Below are positions 16,622 through 25,429 of a DNA stretch of 64,000 nucleotides, piece after piece (the first letter of the stretch is position 1; each line of letters opens with the position of its first letter). The notes below the pieces were generated by a model, which saw only the letters and a program-made list of their open reading frames with translations, ran no database searches and was not told the origin of the DNA. The stretch covers positions 310,001 to 374,000 of the forward strand of contig NZ_JALPVL010000006.1 of assembly GCF_023544465.1 (NCBI RefSeq). Reading direction: 5' to 3'. Origin of the DNA: Paractinoplanes maris. GTDB taxonomy: Bacteria > Actinomycetota > Actinomycetes > Mycobacteriales > Micromonosporaceae. The translations under genes and the position numbers were made by a program.

Positions 16622-17872
16622 ATGTCAGCGCCCACGTCCCCCCACGGGGGTTCCGGTTCCGGTCGAGCCTCTGTCCCGTCGTCGGGCCGGGCGTCGGCCC
16701 GCCCCTCTGGTGCCTACCGCGGCTCGTCGTCAGCACAGCGCGACGACTGGCCGGCCCGCGGAAGTGGATCCGGGGGCGGTGGCGGATACGGTGGTGGCCC
16801 CGGCGGTCCCGGTGGCCCCGGCGGTCCGGGCCGCGGCAATTCCTACCGCGGGCGCCGGCCCAAGCCGCGCTGGGGCCGCATCGCCCTGCTGGCCGGCCTG
16901 TCCGTCCTGATCATCGCGATCATCGCCGGCATCTCGCTCTACGGATACGCCTCGGGTCTCGACAAGGACCTCAAGCGCACCGACGCCTTCTCCGGCATCA
17001 ACGCCGACCGGCCGGCCAAGGCCATCGAGGGCGCGCAGAACATCCTGCTCGTGGGCAGCGACTCGCGCGATCCCGACGCCCAGGACGACGGGGCCGGCAA
17101 GTGGCGCGCCGACACGCTGATCCTCATGCACGTCCCCGAGGACCACAAGAGCGCCCAGCTGATCTCGATCCCGCGTGACCTGTGGGTCGTCATCCCGCGC
17201 AGCAACGAGGCGGAGTGCGGCGACGGCAGCCGAGCCAAGATCAACGCGGCCTTCGCCTTCGGTGGCCTGCCCCGCGCGGTGCACACGGTCGAGTGCCTGA
17301 CCGACGTCAAGGTCGACCACGTCATGGCGATCGACTTCGGCGGCTTCAAGGAGGTCACCGACGCGCTCGGCGGTGTCGACCTGCCGGTGGAGAAGACGGT
17401 CAAGTCGATCCACAAGCCGTTCCGCACGTTCACCAAGGGCACCATGCACATGAACGGGGCCGAGGCGCTCGACTGGGTTCGCCAGCGCAAGCAGTTCGCC
17501 CGGGGCGACTTCGCCCGCATGCAGCACCAGCAGGACTTCCTCAAGGCGCTGATGAACAAGGCGGCGAGCAGCGGCACGATCACCAACCCGGCCAAGCTCA
17601 ACTCGTTCCTCAAGGCGGTCACCGCCGCGGTCACCGTCGACAACGACTTCTCGCTGACCGACATGGCGAGCGAGCTGCGCGGCGTCCGGGGCAACAACCT
17701 GACCTTCATCACCAGCCCCAACAAGGGCAGCGACACCATCGACGGCCAGTCCGTGGTGGTCTCGGACAAGGAGAAGGCCCTGGCCCTCTTCAAGGCGGTG
17801 GCGGCCGACGAGATGGACACCTGGATGGCGGCCAACCTCAAGAAGGGGTCGGCCGCCGCGGCCGGCAACTGA
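16622..17872 (+). CDS. LytR-CpsA-Psr (LCP) family cell-wall ligase
   Basis: A 416-residue membrane-anchored protein: a cytoplasmic Ser/Gly/Pro-rich tail (1-80), one membrane helix (about 87-108) and an extracytoplasmic LCP domain (about 138-310). LCP residues seen include Asp147 and Arg149 (GSDSRD), Arg162 and Asp164 (RADTL), Arg185-Asp186 (IPRDLW) and the Arg-rich VRQRKQFARGDFARMQHQQ helix. The family transfers polyprenyl-linked glycopolymers to peptidoglycan. The ATG at 16622 is chosen over an upstream in-frame ATG, as TAATCT (16609-16614) lies 7 bases before it and would give a leaderless mRNA. Confidence 0.88.
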   Translation: MSAPTSPHGGSGSGRASVPSSGRASARPSGAYRGSSSAQRDDWPARGSGSGGGGGYGGGPGGPGGPGGPGRGNSYRGRRPKPRWGRIALLAGLSVLIIAIIAGISLYGYASGLDKDLKRTDAFSGINADRPAKAIEGAQNILLVGSDSRDPDAQDDGAGKWRADTLILMHVPEDHKSAQLISIPRDLWVVIPRSNEAECGDGSRAKINAAFAFGGLPRAVHTVECLTDVKVDHVMAIDFGGFKEVTDALGGVDLPVEKTVKSIHKPFRTFTKGTMHMNGAEALDWVRQRKQFARGDFARMQHQQDFLKALMNKAASSGTITNPAKLNSFLKAVTAAVTVDNDFSLTDMASELRGVRGNNLTFITSPNKGSDTIDGQSVVVSDKEKALALFKAVAADEMDTWMAANLKKGSAAAAGN

Positions 17873-17891
17873 CCGTCGTACGCTGGTGGTC

Positions 17892-18227
17892 GTGTTCGGA
17901 CCCCAGGTACCCAGCGTGACCCCCGCCGAGGTCGGCGACGACGCCTATCTGCTCGACGTGCGCGAGCCTGACGAGTGGACGGCCGGGCACGCCCCCGGCG
18001 CGCACCACGTGCCGATGATGGAGATCCCGGCCCGCATGGCTGAGGTGCCGGCAGACGCCGAGGTGGTTGTCGTCTGCCGGTCCGGCGGCCGGTCCGGCCA
18101 GGTCGTGTCCTACCTGATGGGCAACGGCTGGGACAACGTCCGCAATCTCGACGGCGGCATGCAGACCTGGGCCGCCTCGGGCCGTGAAGTCGTCAGTGAG
18201 AACGGGCAACCGGCGCGGGTGCTGTAG
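17892..18227 (+). CDS. Rhodanese-like domain protein
   Basis: A 111-residue single-domain sulfurtransferase-type protein. It has YLLDVREPDEW, the GAHHVPMMEIP segment and the active-site loop CRSGGRSG (Cys62 from this start), so the persulfide-forming Cys is present. GTG at 17892 is preferred since TACGCT (17879-17884) lies 7 bases upstream; GTG at 17886 would add two residues. It probably handles sulfane sulfur. The glycerophosphodiesterase follows after 12 bases, perhaps in one transcript. Confidence 0.85.
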   Translation: MFGPQVPSVTPAEVGDDAYLLDVREPDEWTAGHAPGAHHVPMMEIPARMAEVPADAEVVVVCRSGGRSGQVVSYLMGNGWDNVRNLDGGMQTWAASGREVVSENGQPARVL

Positions 18228-18239
18228 GCAGCAGGCCCG

Positions 18240-19031
18240 GTGAGTACCTACCGTCCCTTGGTGTTCGCGCATCGTGGTGGCGCGGACGCACTCCCCGAGC
18301 ACACGCTCGGCGCCTACCTCCGCGCGCTGGAGGACGGCGTCGACGGGCTCGAGTGCGATGTCCGGCTCACCCGCGACGGCCACCTGGTCTGCGTGCACGA
18401 CCGCCGGCTGAACCGCACGAGCAACGGCCGCGGCCGGGTCAGCACCAAGACCCTGGCCGAGCTGGACTCACTGGATTACGGCTCCTGGCACCCCCGCTAT
18501 CCGGGGGACGAGGAGCCGTTGCCGGAGCTCTCCCGGCTGCTGACCCTCGACCGGCTGCTCGGAGCGGTGTGTGACAGCGGCCGGCCCGTTCGGTTACTGA
18601 TCGAGACCAAGCACCCGACACGGTACGGCGCCGAGGTCGAGCGGCGGCTGATCCGGACGCTGCAGCGCTTCGGGCTGGCCGATCCCCGGCCGGAGAGCCC
18701 GGTCCAGGTCACCGTGATGTCGTTCGCGGCGCTCGCGCTGCGCCGGGTCCGGGTCCAGGCGCCGGCGATCCCGACGGTCTACCTGGTCGAGCTGCTGCCG
18801 CCCGGGGTGGGCCGGGGCAAGCTGCCGTTCGGCGCGCGGATCGCCGGACCCGGGGTGGGGCTGGTGCGGGCCCGGCCCGGGCTGATCCCGGCGATCCGGG
18901 CCGCGGGGCATCAGGCGTACGTCTGGACCGTCAACGACAAGGCCGATCTCGACCTGGTCCTGGAGAATCAGGTGGACGGGGTCATCACCGACCGGCCGCG
19001 CTTCGTGCTCGACCACCTTGCCGCCCTGTGA
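18240..19031 (+). CDS. Glycerophosphodiester phosphodiesterase
   Basis: A 263-residue GDPD-family enzyme with a TIM-barrel pattern: FAHRGG (catalytic His and Arg near 10-12), PEHTL, GLECDVRLTRDG, VCVHD, LLIETK and a C-terminal VNDKADLDLV. It should hydrolyse glycerophosphodiesters to glycerol-3-phosphate and an alcohol, feeding phosphate and glycerol recovery from lipids or teichoic-type polymers. No signal peptide is seen, so it is likely cytoplasmic. The GTG start lies 12 bases after the rhodanese stop. Confidence 0.9.
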   Translation: MSTYRPLVFAHRGGADALPEHTLGAYLRALEDGVDGLECDVRLTRDGHLVCVHDRRLNRTSNGRGRVSTKTLAELDSLDYGSWHPRYPGDEEPLPELSRLLTLDRLLGAVCDSGRPVRLLIETKHPTRYGAEVERRLIRTLQRFGLADPRPESPVQVTVMSFAALALRRVRVQAPAIPTVYLVELLPPGVGRGKLPFGARIAGPGVGLVRARPGLIPAIRAAGHQAYVWTVNDKADLDLVLENQVDGVITDRPRFVLDHLAAL

Positions 19032-19053
19032 CGTGAGTCACTATCTACGTCAC
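19028..19053. repeat. GTGACGT...ACGTCAC inverted repeat
   Basis: GTGACGT (19028-19034) and ACGTCAC (19047-19053) are exact reverse complements separated by 12 bases. The repeat covers the end of the GDPD gene and lies 24 bases before the orphan histidine kinase start. It could be an operator; there is no T-run to make it a terminator. Confidence 0.35.
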
Positions 19054-19076
19054 GGGAAGCGAGGCAGACTCGCACC

Positions 19077-20261
19077 ATGGCCGACCGTCCCGACTATGCC
19101 GCGCTGACCCGGGGGCAGATCGCGATCCTCGACCGGATCAATGCCGGCGAGGCGGGACTCCCCGTGCTCCAGCACGTCGTCCGCCTGGCTCAGGAGACAC
19201 TGGGCGGCCGCGGGGCCGGCTTCGCCGAGTATGCGGCCGACCACGGCCGCATCATCGCCGCCACCGGCGTCTGCAGCGCCGCGATCGGCCGCCGGGTCGA
19301 CCGCTCCGACACCCGCCTGCGCGACGGCCGTACCCTGCTCATCCCGCTCGACTCGGTCAACGACGAGTTCGCCAAGCAGGTCGAGGGCGGCGACGTGCGG
19401 CGCATGCTCGGTGCCCGCTGCGAGGTCGGCGACACGATCGTCGGCTCGCTGCACGTCTATTTCGGCGACGGCGACGGTGAGCCCGGCCCCGAGCACCACG
19501 CCGTCCTGGAGCTGCTGGCCGGGCACGTCGGGCGGCTCTACGCCGCCCGCGCCGGCCTGCCTGCCCACAGCGCCCGCCGCCTGGACGGCCGGGACCTCTG
19601 GGTGGCCGTCACGAGCCACGAGCTGCGCACCCCGGTCACGGTGATCAAGGGGTATGCCGACACGCTGACCAACCACTGGGAGTCGCTCGGCGACACCGGC
19701 CGGCACGAGGCCGTGCACATCATCGGCACCCGCGCGGGCGAGCTGGCCCGGCTGGTCGACCGCCTGCTCTCGGCGGCCACCGAGGACGGTGAGATCGGCG
19801 CGACCCCGGCCGGCCCGTTCGACCTGGCCGAGACGCTGCGGACCGCCGTCGAGGAGCTGCCGGCCGACCTGCGCCGCCGCATCGTGCTGGAAAACCTGCC
19901 CGGTGAGCTGCCGAAGGCGTTCGGCGAGCGGGACTCGATCCCCACCATCCTGACCGAGCTGGCCACCAACGCCGAGAAACACTCACCGCCCGGCTCGATG
20001 GTCGAGCTGTGCGCCGGGGCCGACGCCGAGACGCTGCGGTTCCGGCTCTCCGACCGCGGGGTGGGGATCCGGCCCGAGCACGTCGAGCGGGCTTTCGAGC
20101 GTTACTGGCAGGCCGAGGGCGGCGACCAGCGGCACCATCCGGGGGCCGGGCTGGGGCTCTACCTGGTGCGCCGGCTGGTCGAACGACAGCACGGCTGGGT
20201 GTCGCTGCGCCCCCGCGAGGGTGGCGGCACGACCGCCGAGGTCCGCCTTCCCCGCGCCTGA
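19077..20261 (+). CDS. Orphan GAF-like sensor histidine kinase
   Basis: A 394-residue soluble kinase. An N-terminal GAF-like sensory domain covers about 25-155, then HisKA with VAVTSHELRTPVTV (phosphoacceptor His181) and a HATPase domain with ELATNAEKHSPPG, SDRGVGI and GAGLGLYLV. It has no membrane segment and no response regulator beside it, so its partner is encoded elsewhere. The GTGACGT/ACGTCAC inverted repeat lies just upstream. Confidence 0.88.
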   Translation: MADRPDYAALTRGQIAILDRINAGEAGLPVLQHVVRLAQETLGGRGAGFAEYAADHGRIIAATGVCSAAIGRRVDRSDTRLRDGRTLLIPLDSVNDEFAKQVEGGDVRRMLGARCEVGDTIVGSLHVYFGDGDGEPGPEHHAVLELLAGHVGRLYAARAGLPAHSARRLDGRDLWVAVTSHELRTPVTVIKGYADTLTNHWESLGDTGRHEAVHIIGTRAGELARLVDRLLSAATEDGEIGATPAGPFDLAETLRTAVEELPADLRRRIVLENLPGELPKAFGERDSIPTILTELATNAEKHSPPGSMVELCAGADAETLRFRLSDRGVGIRPEHVERAFERYWQAEGGDQRHHPGAGLGLYLVRRLVERQHGWVSLRPREGGGTTAEVRLPRA

Positions 20262-20355
20262 GTGGCTCACCCGTCAGTCCTCTCGAGGGTGGCGGGTGGG
20301 GGCGGTCGGAAGGTCGACACGGCGACGGGGTTGTCCCTTTCGGGCGGTCAGCGCC

Positions 20356-20361
20356 TAGGCT
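20356..20361 (+). promoter_or_regulatory. Leaderless -10 (TAGGCT), DUF5926 gene
   Basis: TAGGCT ends 8 bases before the GTG. It supports the shorter start for this gene. Confidence 0.5.
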
Positions 20362-20369
20362 GTCTCGCC

Positions 20370-21248
20370 GTGAGCAAGCGTCGTAACCAACGCCCGTCCG
20401 CACCCAAGCGCGAAAAGGTGCGGGACATCTTCGTGGCCCGCCCCTTCGAGGGCCTGGCCGACGAACCGGAGTGGATCGCGCTGCGCGAGCTGGTGCCCGC
20501 GGCCAGCGCGCCGCTCACGCTCCGGCCCGAGATCGTCGAGGAGTACGGGGACCGTCCGGTCACCCTTTCGACAGTGCTGCCGATGGCCTGGCCGGCTATG
20601 ACCCGCAAGGACGGCCGGGTGTTCATCGGCCTCCAGCGGCACGTGCAGTCGGGCGACGTCTCGCGCGACCTCGCGGTGGCGATCCTGAGCGCCCTGCGCA
20701 CCGACCCGGGCGACACGGTCTCGGTGCCCGCGCTGCCCGGCGAGGGCCCGCGCCTGCAGGACGTGCTGGTCGACGGCCCGCTCGACATCACCATGCACAA
20801 GGGCTTCGAATACTGGCTCGACGCCGAGCAGGCCGAGGACCCGACCGTGAAGGCGTCACTCGAACGAGCGAACGCCTCGATCTATCCGACCGTGCGGCTG
20901 GCCGCGGGCCGGGCGGCGTACTGGTGCCGGGTGGCGCCGGACAAGGGTCACGTGCGCTGGGTGCTCCCGGACACCGAGGACCGCGCTCTCGACACGCTGG
21001 CCCGCCTGTCGGCCGGGCACGATCTGCGGCTGGGCGAGCAGACCAAGTTCGCCGGCATGTTCCGCGCGCACGGCCTGCTGGTGCCGGTCTGGGACATCCC
21101 CGGCGAGTCCGAGGCAGCCGAGTGGGAGGCGCCGCTGGCCGATTTCGCCAAGCGCTACGCCGACACGCTGGCCGAGACCGGCCCGCTCGACGCCGACGCC
21201 CGCCGCGCCAAGCAGGGCCTGATCGGCCGCCAGCTCACGCTCCGATGA
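20370..21248 (+). CDS. DUF5926 family protein
   Basis: A 292-residue soluble actinobacterial protein of unknown function. It starts with the typical basic SKRRNQRPSAPKREKVRDIF segment, followed by a long alpha/beta region including DPGDTVSVPALPGEGPRLQD and GFEYWLD. The GTG at 20370 is chosen over longer in-frame options because TAGGCT (20356-20361) lies 8 bases upstream and the conserved basic start begins there. The GH16-like gene follows after 58 bases. Confidence 0.82.
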   Translation: MSKRRNQRPSAPKREKVRDIFVARPFEGLADEPEWIALRELVPAASAPLTLRPEIVEEYGDRPVTLSTVLPMAWPAMTRKDGRVFIGLQRHVQSGDVSRDLAVAILSALRTDPGDTVSVPALPGEGPRLQDVLVDGPLDITMHKGFEYWLDAEQAEDPTVKASLERANASIYPTVRLAAGRAAYWCRVAPDKGHVRWVLPDTEDRALDTLARLSAGHDLRLGEQTKFAGMFRAHGLLVPVWDIPGESEAAEWEAPLADFAKRYADTLAETGPLDADARRAKQGLIGRQLTLR

Positions 21249-21306
21249 CGGCCACGCCTCCGCTCGGGGGGCCTGGCGGGTGGGCGGCGGTGGCCGGAGC
21301 CGGCGC

Positions 21307-22050
21307 ATGATCCTCGACGAGCGGTTCGACCACGAGCTCGACCGCTCCGTCTGGGTGCCGTGGTATCTGCCGCAGTGGAGTTCGCGCGCCGCGTCCGAGG
21401 CGACCTACGAGGTGGGCGGCGGGGAACTGCGCCTGAGCATCCCCGCCGACCAGCCGCTGTGGGCCGAGGGGGTGCACGAGACGCCGCTGCGGGTGTCGGG
21501 CATCCAGAGCGCCAACTTCTCCGGCCCGGTCGGCAGCACGATCGGCGGACAGCCCTTCCGGCCCGGTCAGCGGGTGCGCGAGGAGCAGGGCGAGTTCTGG
21601 GGTTACACGCCGCTCTACGGCGACCTCGAGATTCGTCTGCGAGGCACGATCACGCCCCGGTCGATGATCGCGTTCTGGCTCGCCGGCCTCGAGGATGTGC
21701 CCGAGCGGTCCGGCGAGATCTGCGTGATGGAGGTCTTCGGCACCGATCCCCAGGCGATCGGGATGGGGTTGCACCGCTTCCGCGACCCGCGCCTCACCGA
21801 GCAGTGGTCGGCGGTCACCCTCCCGATCGACGTTTCCGCTTTTCACACGTACGGCGTGAGCTGGCGCCCCGATTCACTCGTGTTCACCGTCGACGGCGAG
21901 GCCGTCCAGCGCGTCGGCCAGGCCCCGGACTACCCCGTCCAGCTGCAGCTCGCGGTCTTCGACTTCCCCGACCGGGCGCACCTGGTCGACGGCGCGGTGC
22001 CCGTCCCCGAGCTGATCGTCTCGCACGTGACCGGTCACCCGGCCGCGTGA
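21307..22050 (+). CDS. GH16-like concanavalin A-fold protein with altered active site
   Basis: A 247-residue beta-sandwich protein similar to family 16 glycoside hydrolases: DLEIRLRG, AFWLAGLED and a GEICVMEVFG strand (136-145). In GH16 the catalytic strand reads E-x-D-x-x-E; here Glu137 and Glu142 remain but the assisting Asp is Cys139. Later segments (HTYGVSWRPDSLVFTVDGE, LQLAVFDFP) match the fold's C-terminal half. No signal peptide is visible, unusual for a glucanase. It may be a cytoplasmic or non-classical carbohydrate-binding relative. ATG at 21307 starts directly before the domain. Confidence 0.7.
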   Translation: MILDERFDHELDRSVWVPWYLPQWSSRAASEATYEVGGGELRLSIPADQPLWAEGVHETPLRVSGIQSANFSGPVGSTIGGQPFRPGQRVREEQGEFWGYTPLYGDLEIRLRGTITPRSMIAFWLAGLEDVPERSGEICVMEVFGTDPQAIGMGLHRFRDPRLTEQWSAVTLPIDVSAFHTYGVSWRPDSLVFTVDGEAVQRVGQAPDYPVQLQLAVFDFPDRAHLVDGAVPVPELIVSHVTGHPAA

Positions 22051-22059
22051 ATCGCGCCT

Positions 22060-23259
22060 TCACGCGGGGAGCGGCTCGCGCTCGATCGGGCAGCTCATGC
22101 AGCGCGGACCGCCGCGGCCGCTGCCGAGCTCGGAACCGCTGATCCGGACGACCTCGATGCCGGCCCGCTCGAGCTGGGCGTTGGTCTCCACGTTGCGCTC
22201 GTAGGCCACGCACAGCCGCGGCCCGATGGCCAGCGTGTTGTTGCCGTCGTCCCACTGCTCACGCTCGGCGGTGACCGGGTCGAGACCGGTGTCGATGATC
22301 CGCAGCCGGTCGATCCGCATCGCCTCGGCGGCCGCGTCGAGGAACGGCCGCGGCGCGGAGGCCCGGGGCTCCCCGTCGGCGTCGGCGACCACCGTGTAGG
22401 CCTGCAGCGTGTCGGCGATGTTGGGATACATCACCACCGCGTCGACGTCGACCATCGTGCACACGGTGTCCAGGTGCATGGTGGCGCGTTCCTGGGCGAT
22501 CGGCACGGCCAGGATCGTGCGGGCCAGCCCGGCCGCGAAGACCCGGCGGGCCAGCCGCTCGGCCCCGGCCGGGGTGGTGCGCTCGCCCACCCCGATGGCC
22601 AGCACCTCGGGCGCCAGCACGAGCACGTCGCCGCCCTCGAGGCGCTCCAGACCCGGGTCGTAGAGCAGCGGGGAGCCGGCGAAGCGTGGGTGATGGCTGT
22701 AGATGGCCCGGGTCAGCGTCGTCTCGCGGCTGCGGGCCGGCATGGCCAGGCTGGTCACCGCCACCTGGTCGCGCACCCAGACCGACGAGTCGCGGGTGAA
22801 CAACAGGTTGGGCAACGGGTCGATCACGAAGTCGAGGCGGTTCATCATCTCGTAGACCAGGCCGCCCGGGCCCGGCTTGAGCTCCTCGTGGGCCAGCCCG
22901 GCCATCAGCACCTCGGCCAGGCGCCGCGGATCCTGGTCGGCCAGGTAGCGCCCGACGCTGTCGCGCAAGGTGTCGCCCAGCCGGCGGTCGGCCAGCACGG
23001 TCTCGGTCAGCTCGGCCCGTGCCTCGGCCACGGCCAGCGTCTCGGCCAGCAGCTCACCGAGATAGAGCACCTCGACGCCGCGGTCGCGCAGGGCGGCCGC
23101 GAAGGCGTCGTGCTCCTCCTGGGCCCGGCTCACCCACGGAATGCCGTCGAAGAGCAGGCTGTCGTTGTTTCTCGGGGTCAGCCTGGCCAATTCGGCACCG
23201 GGACGATGCAGCAGCACAGTGCGCAGCCGTCCCACTTCACTGTCGACGTAGTGCACCAC
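22060..23259 (-). CDS. arcA: Arginine deiminase
   Basis: A 399-residue guanidino-modifying enzyme that hydrolyses arginine to citrulline and ammonia. Family landmarks: VHYVDSEVGRLRTVLLHRPG at the start, NLLFTRDSSVWV, LEGGDVLVL, ERATMHLDTVCTM (catalytic Asp and His region) and GRGGPRCMSCP at the end with nucleophile Cys387. GTG at 23259 is chosen since TACGGT (plus-strand 23266-23271 read in reverse) lies 6 bases upstream. No ornithine carbamoyltransferase, carbamate kinase or antiporter is adjacent, so the classical ATP-yielding operon is absent here. Confidence 0.93.
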   Translation of the reverse strand: MVHYVDSEVGRLRTVLLHRPGAELARLTPRNNDSLLFDGIPWVSRAQEEHDAFAAALRDRGVEVLYLGELLAETLAVAEARAELTETVLADRRLGDTLRDSVGRYLADQDPRRLAEVLMAGLAHEELKPGPGGLVYEMMNRLDFVIDPLPNLLFTRDSSVWVRDQVAVTSLAMPARSRETTLTRAIYSHHPRFAGSPLLYDPGLERLEGGDVLVLAPEVLAIGVGERTTPAGAERLARRVFAAGLARTILAVPIAQERATMHLDTVCTMVDVDAVVMYPNIADTLQAYTVVADADGEPRASAPRPFLDAAAEAMRIDRLRIIDTGLDPVTAEREQWDDGNNTLAIGPRLCVAYERNVETNAQLERAGIEVVRISGSELGSGRGGPRCMSCPIEREPLPA

Positions 23260-23572
23260 CTGCCGACCGTAGCCCACTCGTCGATCTCTCGGCACCCGTC
23301 GGGCACACCGAGCGATCGGTCGATGACGTTCTGCCTAGATCATGAGACATCTGTGCACAAGCGCGACGGGCCGACTAGCTTTGTCCGTGGAAACTGTCGA
23401 ACAGGGGAACAGGCGCCGAGATGCACCATCCGCAAGAAGTCGCGATGCGTGAATGCGGCATTCATCCCCTCTCATTCCACTTTCTTTCCACCCCGGTGTC
23501 TTGCTTCCGTATGGGGTCGAGCACTTACGGTAGTGAAAAGAGAGCCCGAAGGACCTTTTGCCGGAGGTCGCA
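23260..23572. other. Divergent intergenic region, arcA / NERD-like gene
   Basis: 313 bases without a convincing gene. It holds the arcA promoter at its left end and, near 23526-23531, a TACGGT that may serve the NERD-like gene. The middle part is less GC-rich than the rest. I see no hairpin or RNA element in it. Confidence 0.4.
23266..23271 (-). promoter_or_regulatory. Leaderless -10 (TACGGT), arcA
   Basis: TACGGT on the minus strand, 6 bases before the arcA GTG, fixes the start at 23259. Confidence 0.5.
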
Positions 23573-24340
23573 GTGACTGTCTTCCCAGCACGCCCCGCTC
23601 TACCGTCCACCGCGAAGCCGTCGACCGCGAGACCCGCCCCCTCCACCAGTCAGCGGATCGACCGTCGCCTGGGCAGCCCCGCCGCTCTCGAGGCCCCGCC
23701 CCGTGGCGTCGGACCCGCCGAGTGGGCTCGCCGCCGCCGCGCCGATCGGGACGCCCGCCGCCTCGAGGCTGCCGGTGCCCGTGCGCTGACCCGCCTCGAC
23801 CGCCTCGGACCCAACTGGCACATCGTGGACTGGCCGCGCACCGACGCGCTGGGCTACTACGAGCCCGACCCCGCCGACGACCGCGCCGGGTTCCTGGCGA
23901 TCGGCCCCGGTGGCGTCTATGCGGTGACCGTGGCCGACCACGGGCGGGCCCGCGTGCTCATCGCCGGTGACGTGGTGCAGATCAATGGCAAGCGTCCGCA
24001 ATACATCGCCGAGGCCCGCCGTGAGGCCCGCCGGGCGAGCAAGGCCCTGTCCGCCGCGGTCGGCCTCAGCGTGCCGGTGACGCCCGTCCTGACCTTCGTC
24101 GGTTCCGGCGTCATCAGCGTCCACGGCCTCCCCAAAGAGGTGCTCGTCGCCACCGACAAGGAGCTTGACAGGCTCCTGATCGCGGGGGGCGCACGCATCT
24201 CGCCGGCCACCGCGGGCAAGCTCTCGTCCGTGGCCAACCACCCCGCCACCTGGGCCAACGCCCCTTATCGGCCGGCCGGCGACTACCGGTGGCACGCTGA
24301 CGGACAAACGGCCGCTGACAAGCGGACAGCACGCCGGTAA
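23573..24340 (+). CDS. NERD-like domain protein, probably without nuclease residues
   Basis: A 255-residue protein with a Pro/Ala/Arg-rich N-terminal third and a nuclease-related (NERD)-like core around 80-190: NWHIVDW, ADDRAGFLAIGPGGVYAVTV and the VVQINGKRPQYIAEARREARRAS helix. In NERD proteins the second strand normally ends in a D/E-x-K nuclease motif; here it reads VTVADHG, so the nuclease Lys seems missing. GTG at 23573 is chosen because CCGGAGG lies 5 bases upstream. Function unknown. Confidence 0.6.
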   Translation: MTVFPARPALPSTAKPSTARPAPSTSQRIDRRLGSPAALEAPPRGVGPAEWARRRRADRDARRLEAAGARALTRLDRLGPNWHIVDWPRTDALGYYEPDPADDRAGFLAIGPGGVYAVTVADHGRARVLIAGDVVQINGKRPQYIAEARREARRASKALSAAVGLSVPVTPVLTFVGSGVISVHGLPKEVLVATDKELDRLLIAGGARISPATAGKLSSVANHPATWANAPYRPAGDYRWHADGQTAADKRTARR

Positions 24341-24444
24341 CGTTCCTTCCGGTTGTAGTCGACGGCTTCACCGCCGCGGCCGCCGCCCGGGAGACCGGGC
24401 CCGGTCGCGGCGAGCCGTCGATCCGCAGGAGCGAGGAGGATCGG

Positions 24445-24906
24445 GTGGCTCACGTCGAACTCTCACTCTCGGGAGCGTTCGTGCCGCAGGCGCGCACTCC
24501 GTCCGAGGCCGAGTTCGTTCCGAGTCTCGATCGGTGGACGTCGACCGTCGCCTCGGCCGCGGAGCCCTGCCTGATCATCGACACGACGACCGCGATCGTC
24601 GCCGTCTCGGTCTCGTGCGGCGAGCTGCTCGGCCTGGGCAAGCCGCCCGAGGTGATCGGCAAGCCGCTCGGCTCGGTGCTCCACCTGATCGACTTCACGG
24701 CCGGCGCGGCCGAGCTCGAGGAGTCCGACGCCGACAAGATCCCGCCGCTGCTGGCACTGCGCAGCGAGCGCCTGGCCCGCGGACTGCTGCGGGTCGTGCC
24801 CGAGCCCGGTTCGACACCCCTGACCATCGACGCGATCGCCACGCCGCTGTTCGACAACGAGCACGTGGCCGGCGCGATGACCTTCTTCTCCGCGGTCCGC
24901 TACTGA
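24445..24906 (+). CDS. PAS-like domain protein
   Basis: A 153-residue stand-alone PAS-like sensor module: EPCLIIDTTTAIVAVSVSCGELLGL followed by IGKPLGSVLHLIDF and a final beta strand ATPLFDNEHVAGAMTFFSAV. It has no output domain, so it presumably acts by binding a ligand or a partner protein. GAGGAGG lies just upstream of the GTG start. No membrane segment. Confidence 0.7.
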   Translation: MAHVELSLSGAFVPQARTPSEAEFVPSLDRWTSTVASAAEPCLIIDTTTAIVAVSVSCGELLGLGKPPEVIGKPLGSVLHLIDFTAGAAELEESDADKIPPLLALRSERLARGLLRVVPEPGSTPLTIDAIATPLFDNEHVAGAMTFFSAVRY

Positions 24907-24987
24907 GCCGGCCCCGTTACGGTGGCGTGTCCGGGCTGTGGCGTTTGCCGCACCCCCGGGGCATTGGGCAACCCTGATCTCGAACCG

Positions 24988-24993
24988 TAGTCT
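24988..24993 (+). promoter_or_regulatory. Leaderless -10 (TAGTCT), ACT protein
   Basis: TAGTCT ends 6 bases before the ATG; TTGGGC at 24964-24969 could be a -35 with an 18-base spacer. Confidence 0.5.
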
Positions 24994-24999
24994 GCCCTC

Positions 25000-25389
25000 A
25001 TGCTCGATCTAGATCTCCTGCCTGCGGAGTACGCGGTGTGCCGGCTGCCGGCCGGTTCCCCGATCCCGGCTTCGCTGACCGTGGGTTCGGACGAGAAAAG
25101 CGTGATCTCGCTCAGCTGGGACGCCGACGAGTTCTCGATCATCTGCCCGGCCGAGCGGGTGCCCGAGGGCGCCGAGGTCGACACCGCGTGGCGCTGCCTG
25201 CGCGTGGTCGGGCCGCTCGATCTCGCGCTGACCGGCGTGCTGGCCTCGCTGATCGGGCCGCTGGCCAACGCCCGGGTCAACATCGTCACCTTCTCGACGT
25301 ATTCGACCGATTATCTGCTGGTGCCGACCGTGCGGCTCAACGAGGCGATCGACACCCTGCGCGCGGCGGGTCATCGCATCGCGTCCTGA
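25000..25389 (+). CDS. ACT domain-containing protein
   Basis: A 129-residue protein carrying a tandem CASTOR-type ACT pattern: YAVCRLPAGSPIPASL and DEFSIICPAERVP in the first half, CLRVVGPLDLALTGVLASLIGPLANARVNIVTFSTYSTDYLLVP in the second (two pieces of one block). ACT domains bind amino acids or other small effectors. TAGTCT at 24988-24993 lies 6 bases before the ATG, giving a leaderless start. It may sense an amino acid; its ligand is unknown. Confidence 0.8.
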   Translation: MLDLDLLPAEYAVCRLPAGSPIPASLTVGSDEKSVISLSWDADEFSIICPAERVPEGAEVDTAWRCLRVVGPLDLALTGVLASLIGPLANARVNIVTFSTYSTDYLLVPTVRLNEAIDTLRAAGHRIAS

Positions 25390-25417
25390 GACTGGTCACC
25401 TCGCGACCGGCGGGACA

Positions 25418-25423
25418 TAGCAT
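25418..25423 (+). promoter_or_regulatory. Leaderless -10 (TAGCAT), lipoprotein
   Basis: TAGCAT ends 6 bases before the GTG. Confidence 0.5.
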
Positions 25424-25429
25424 GGCCGC

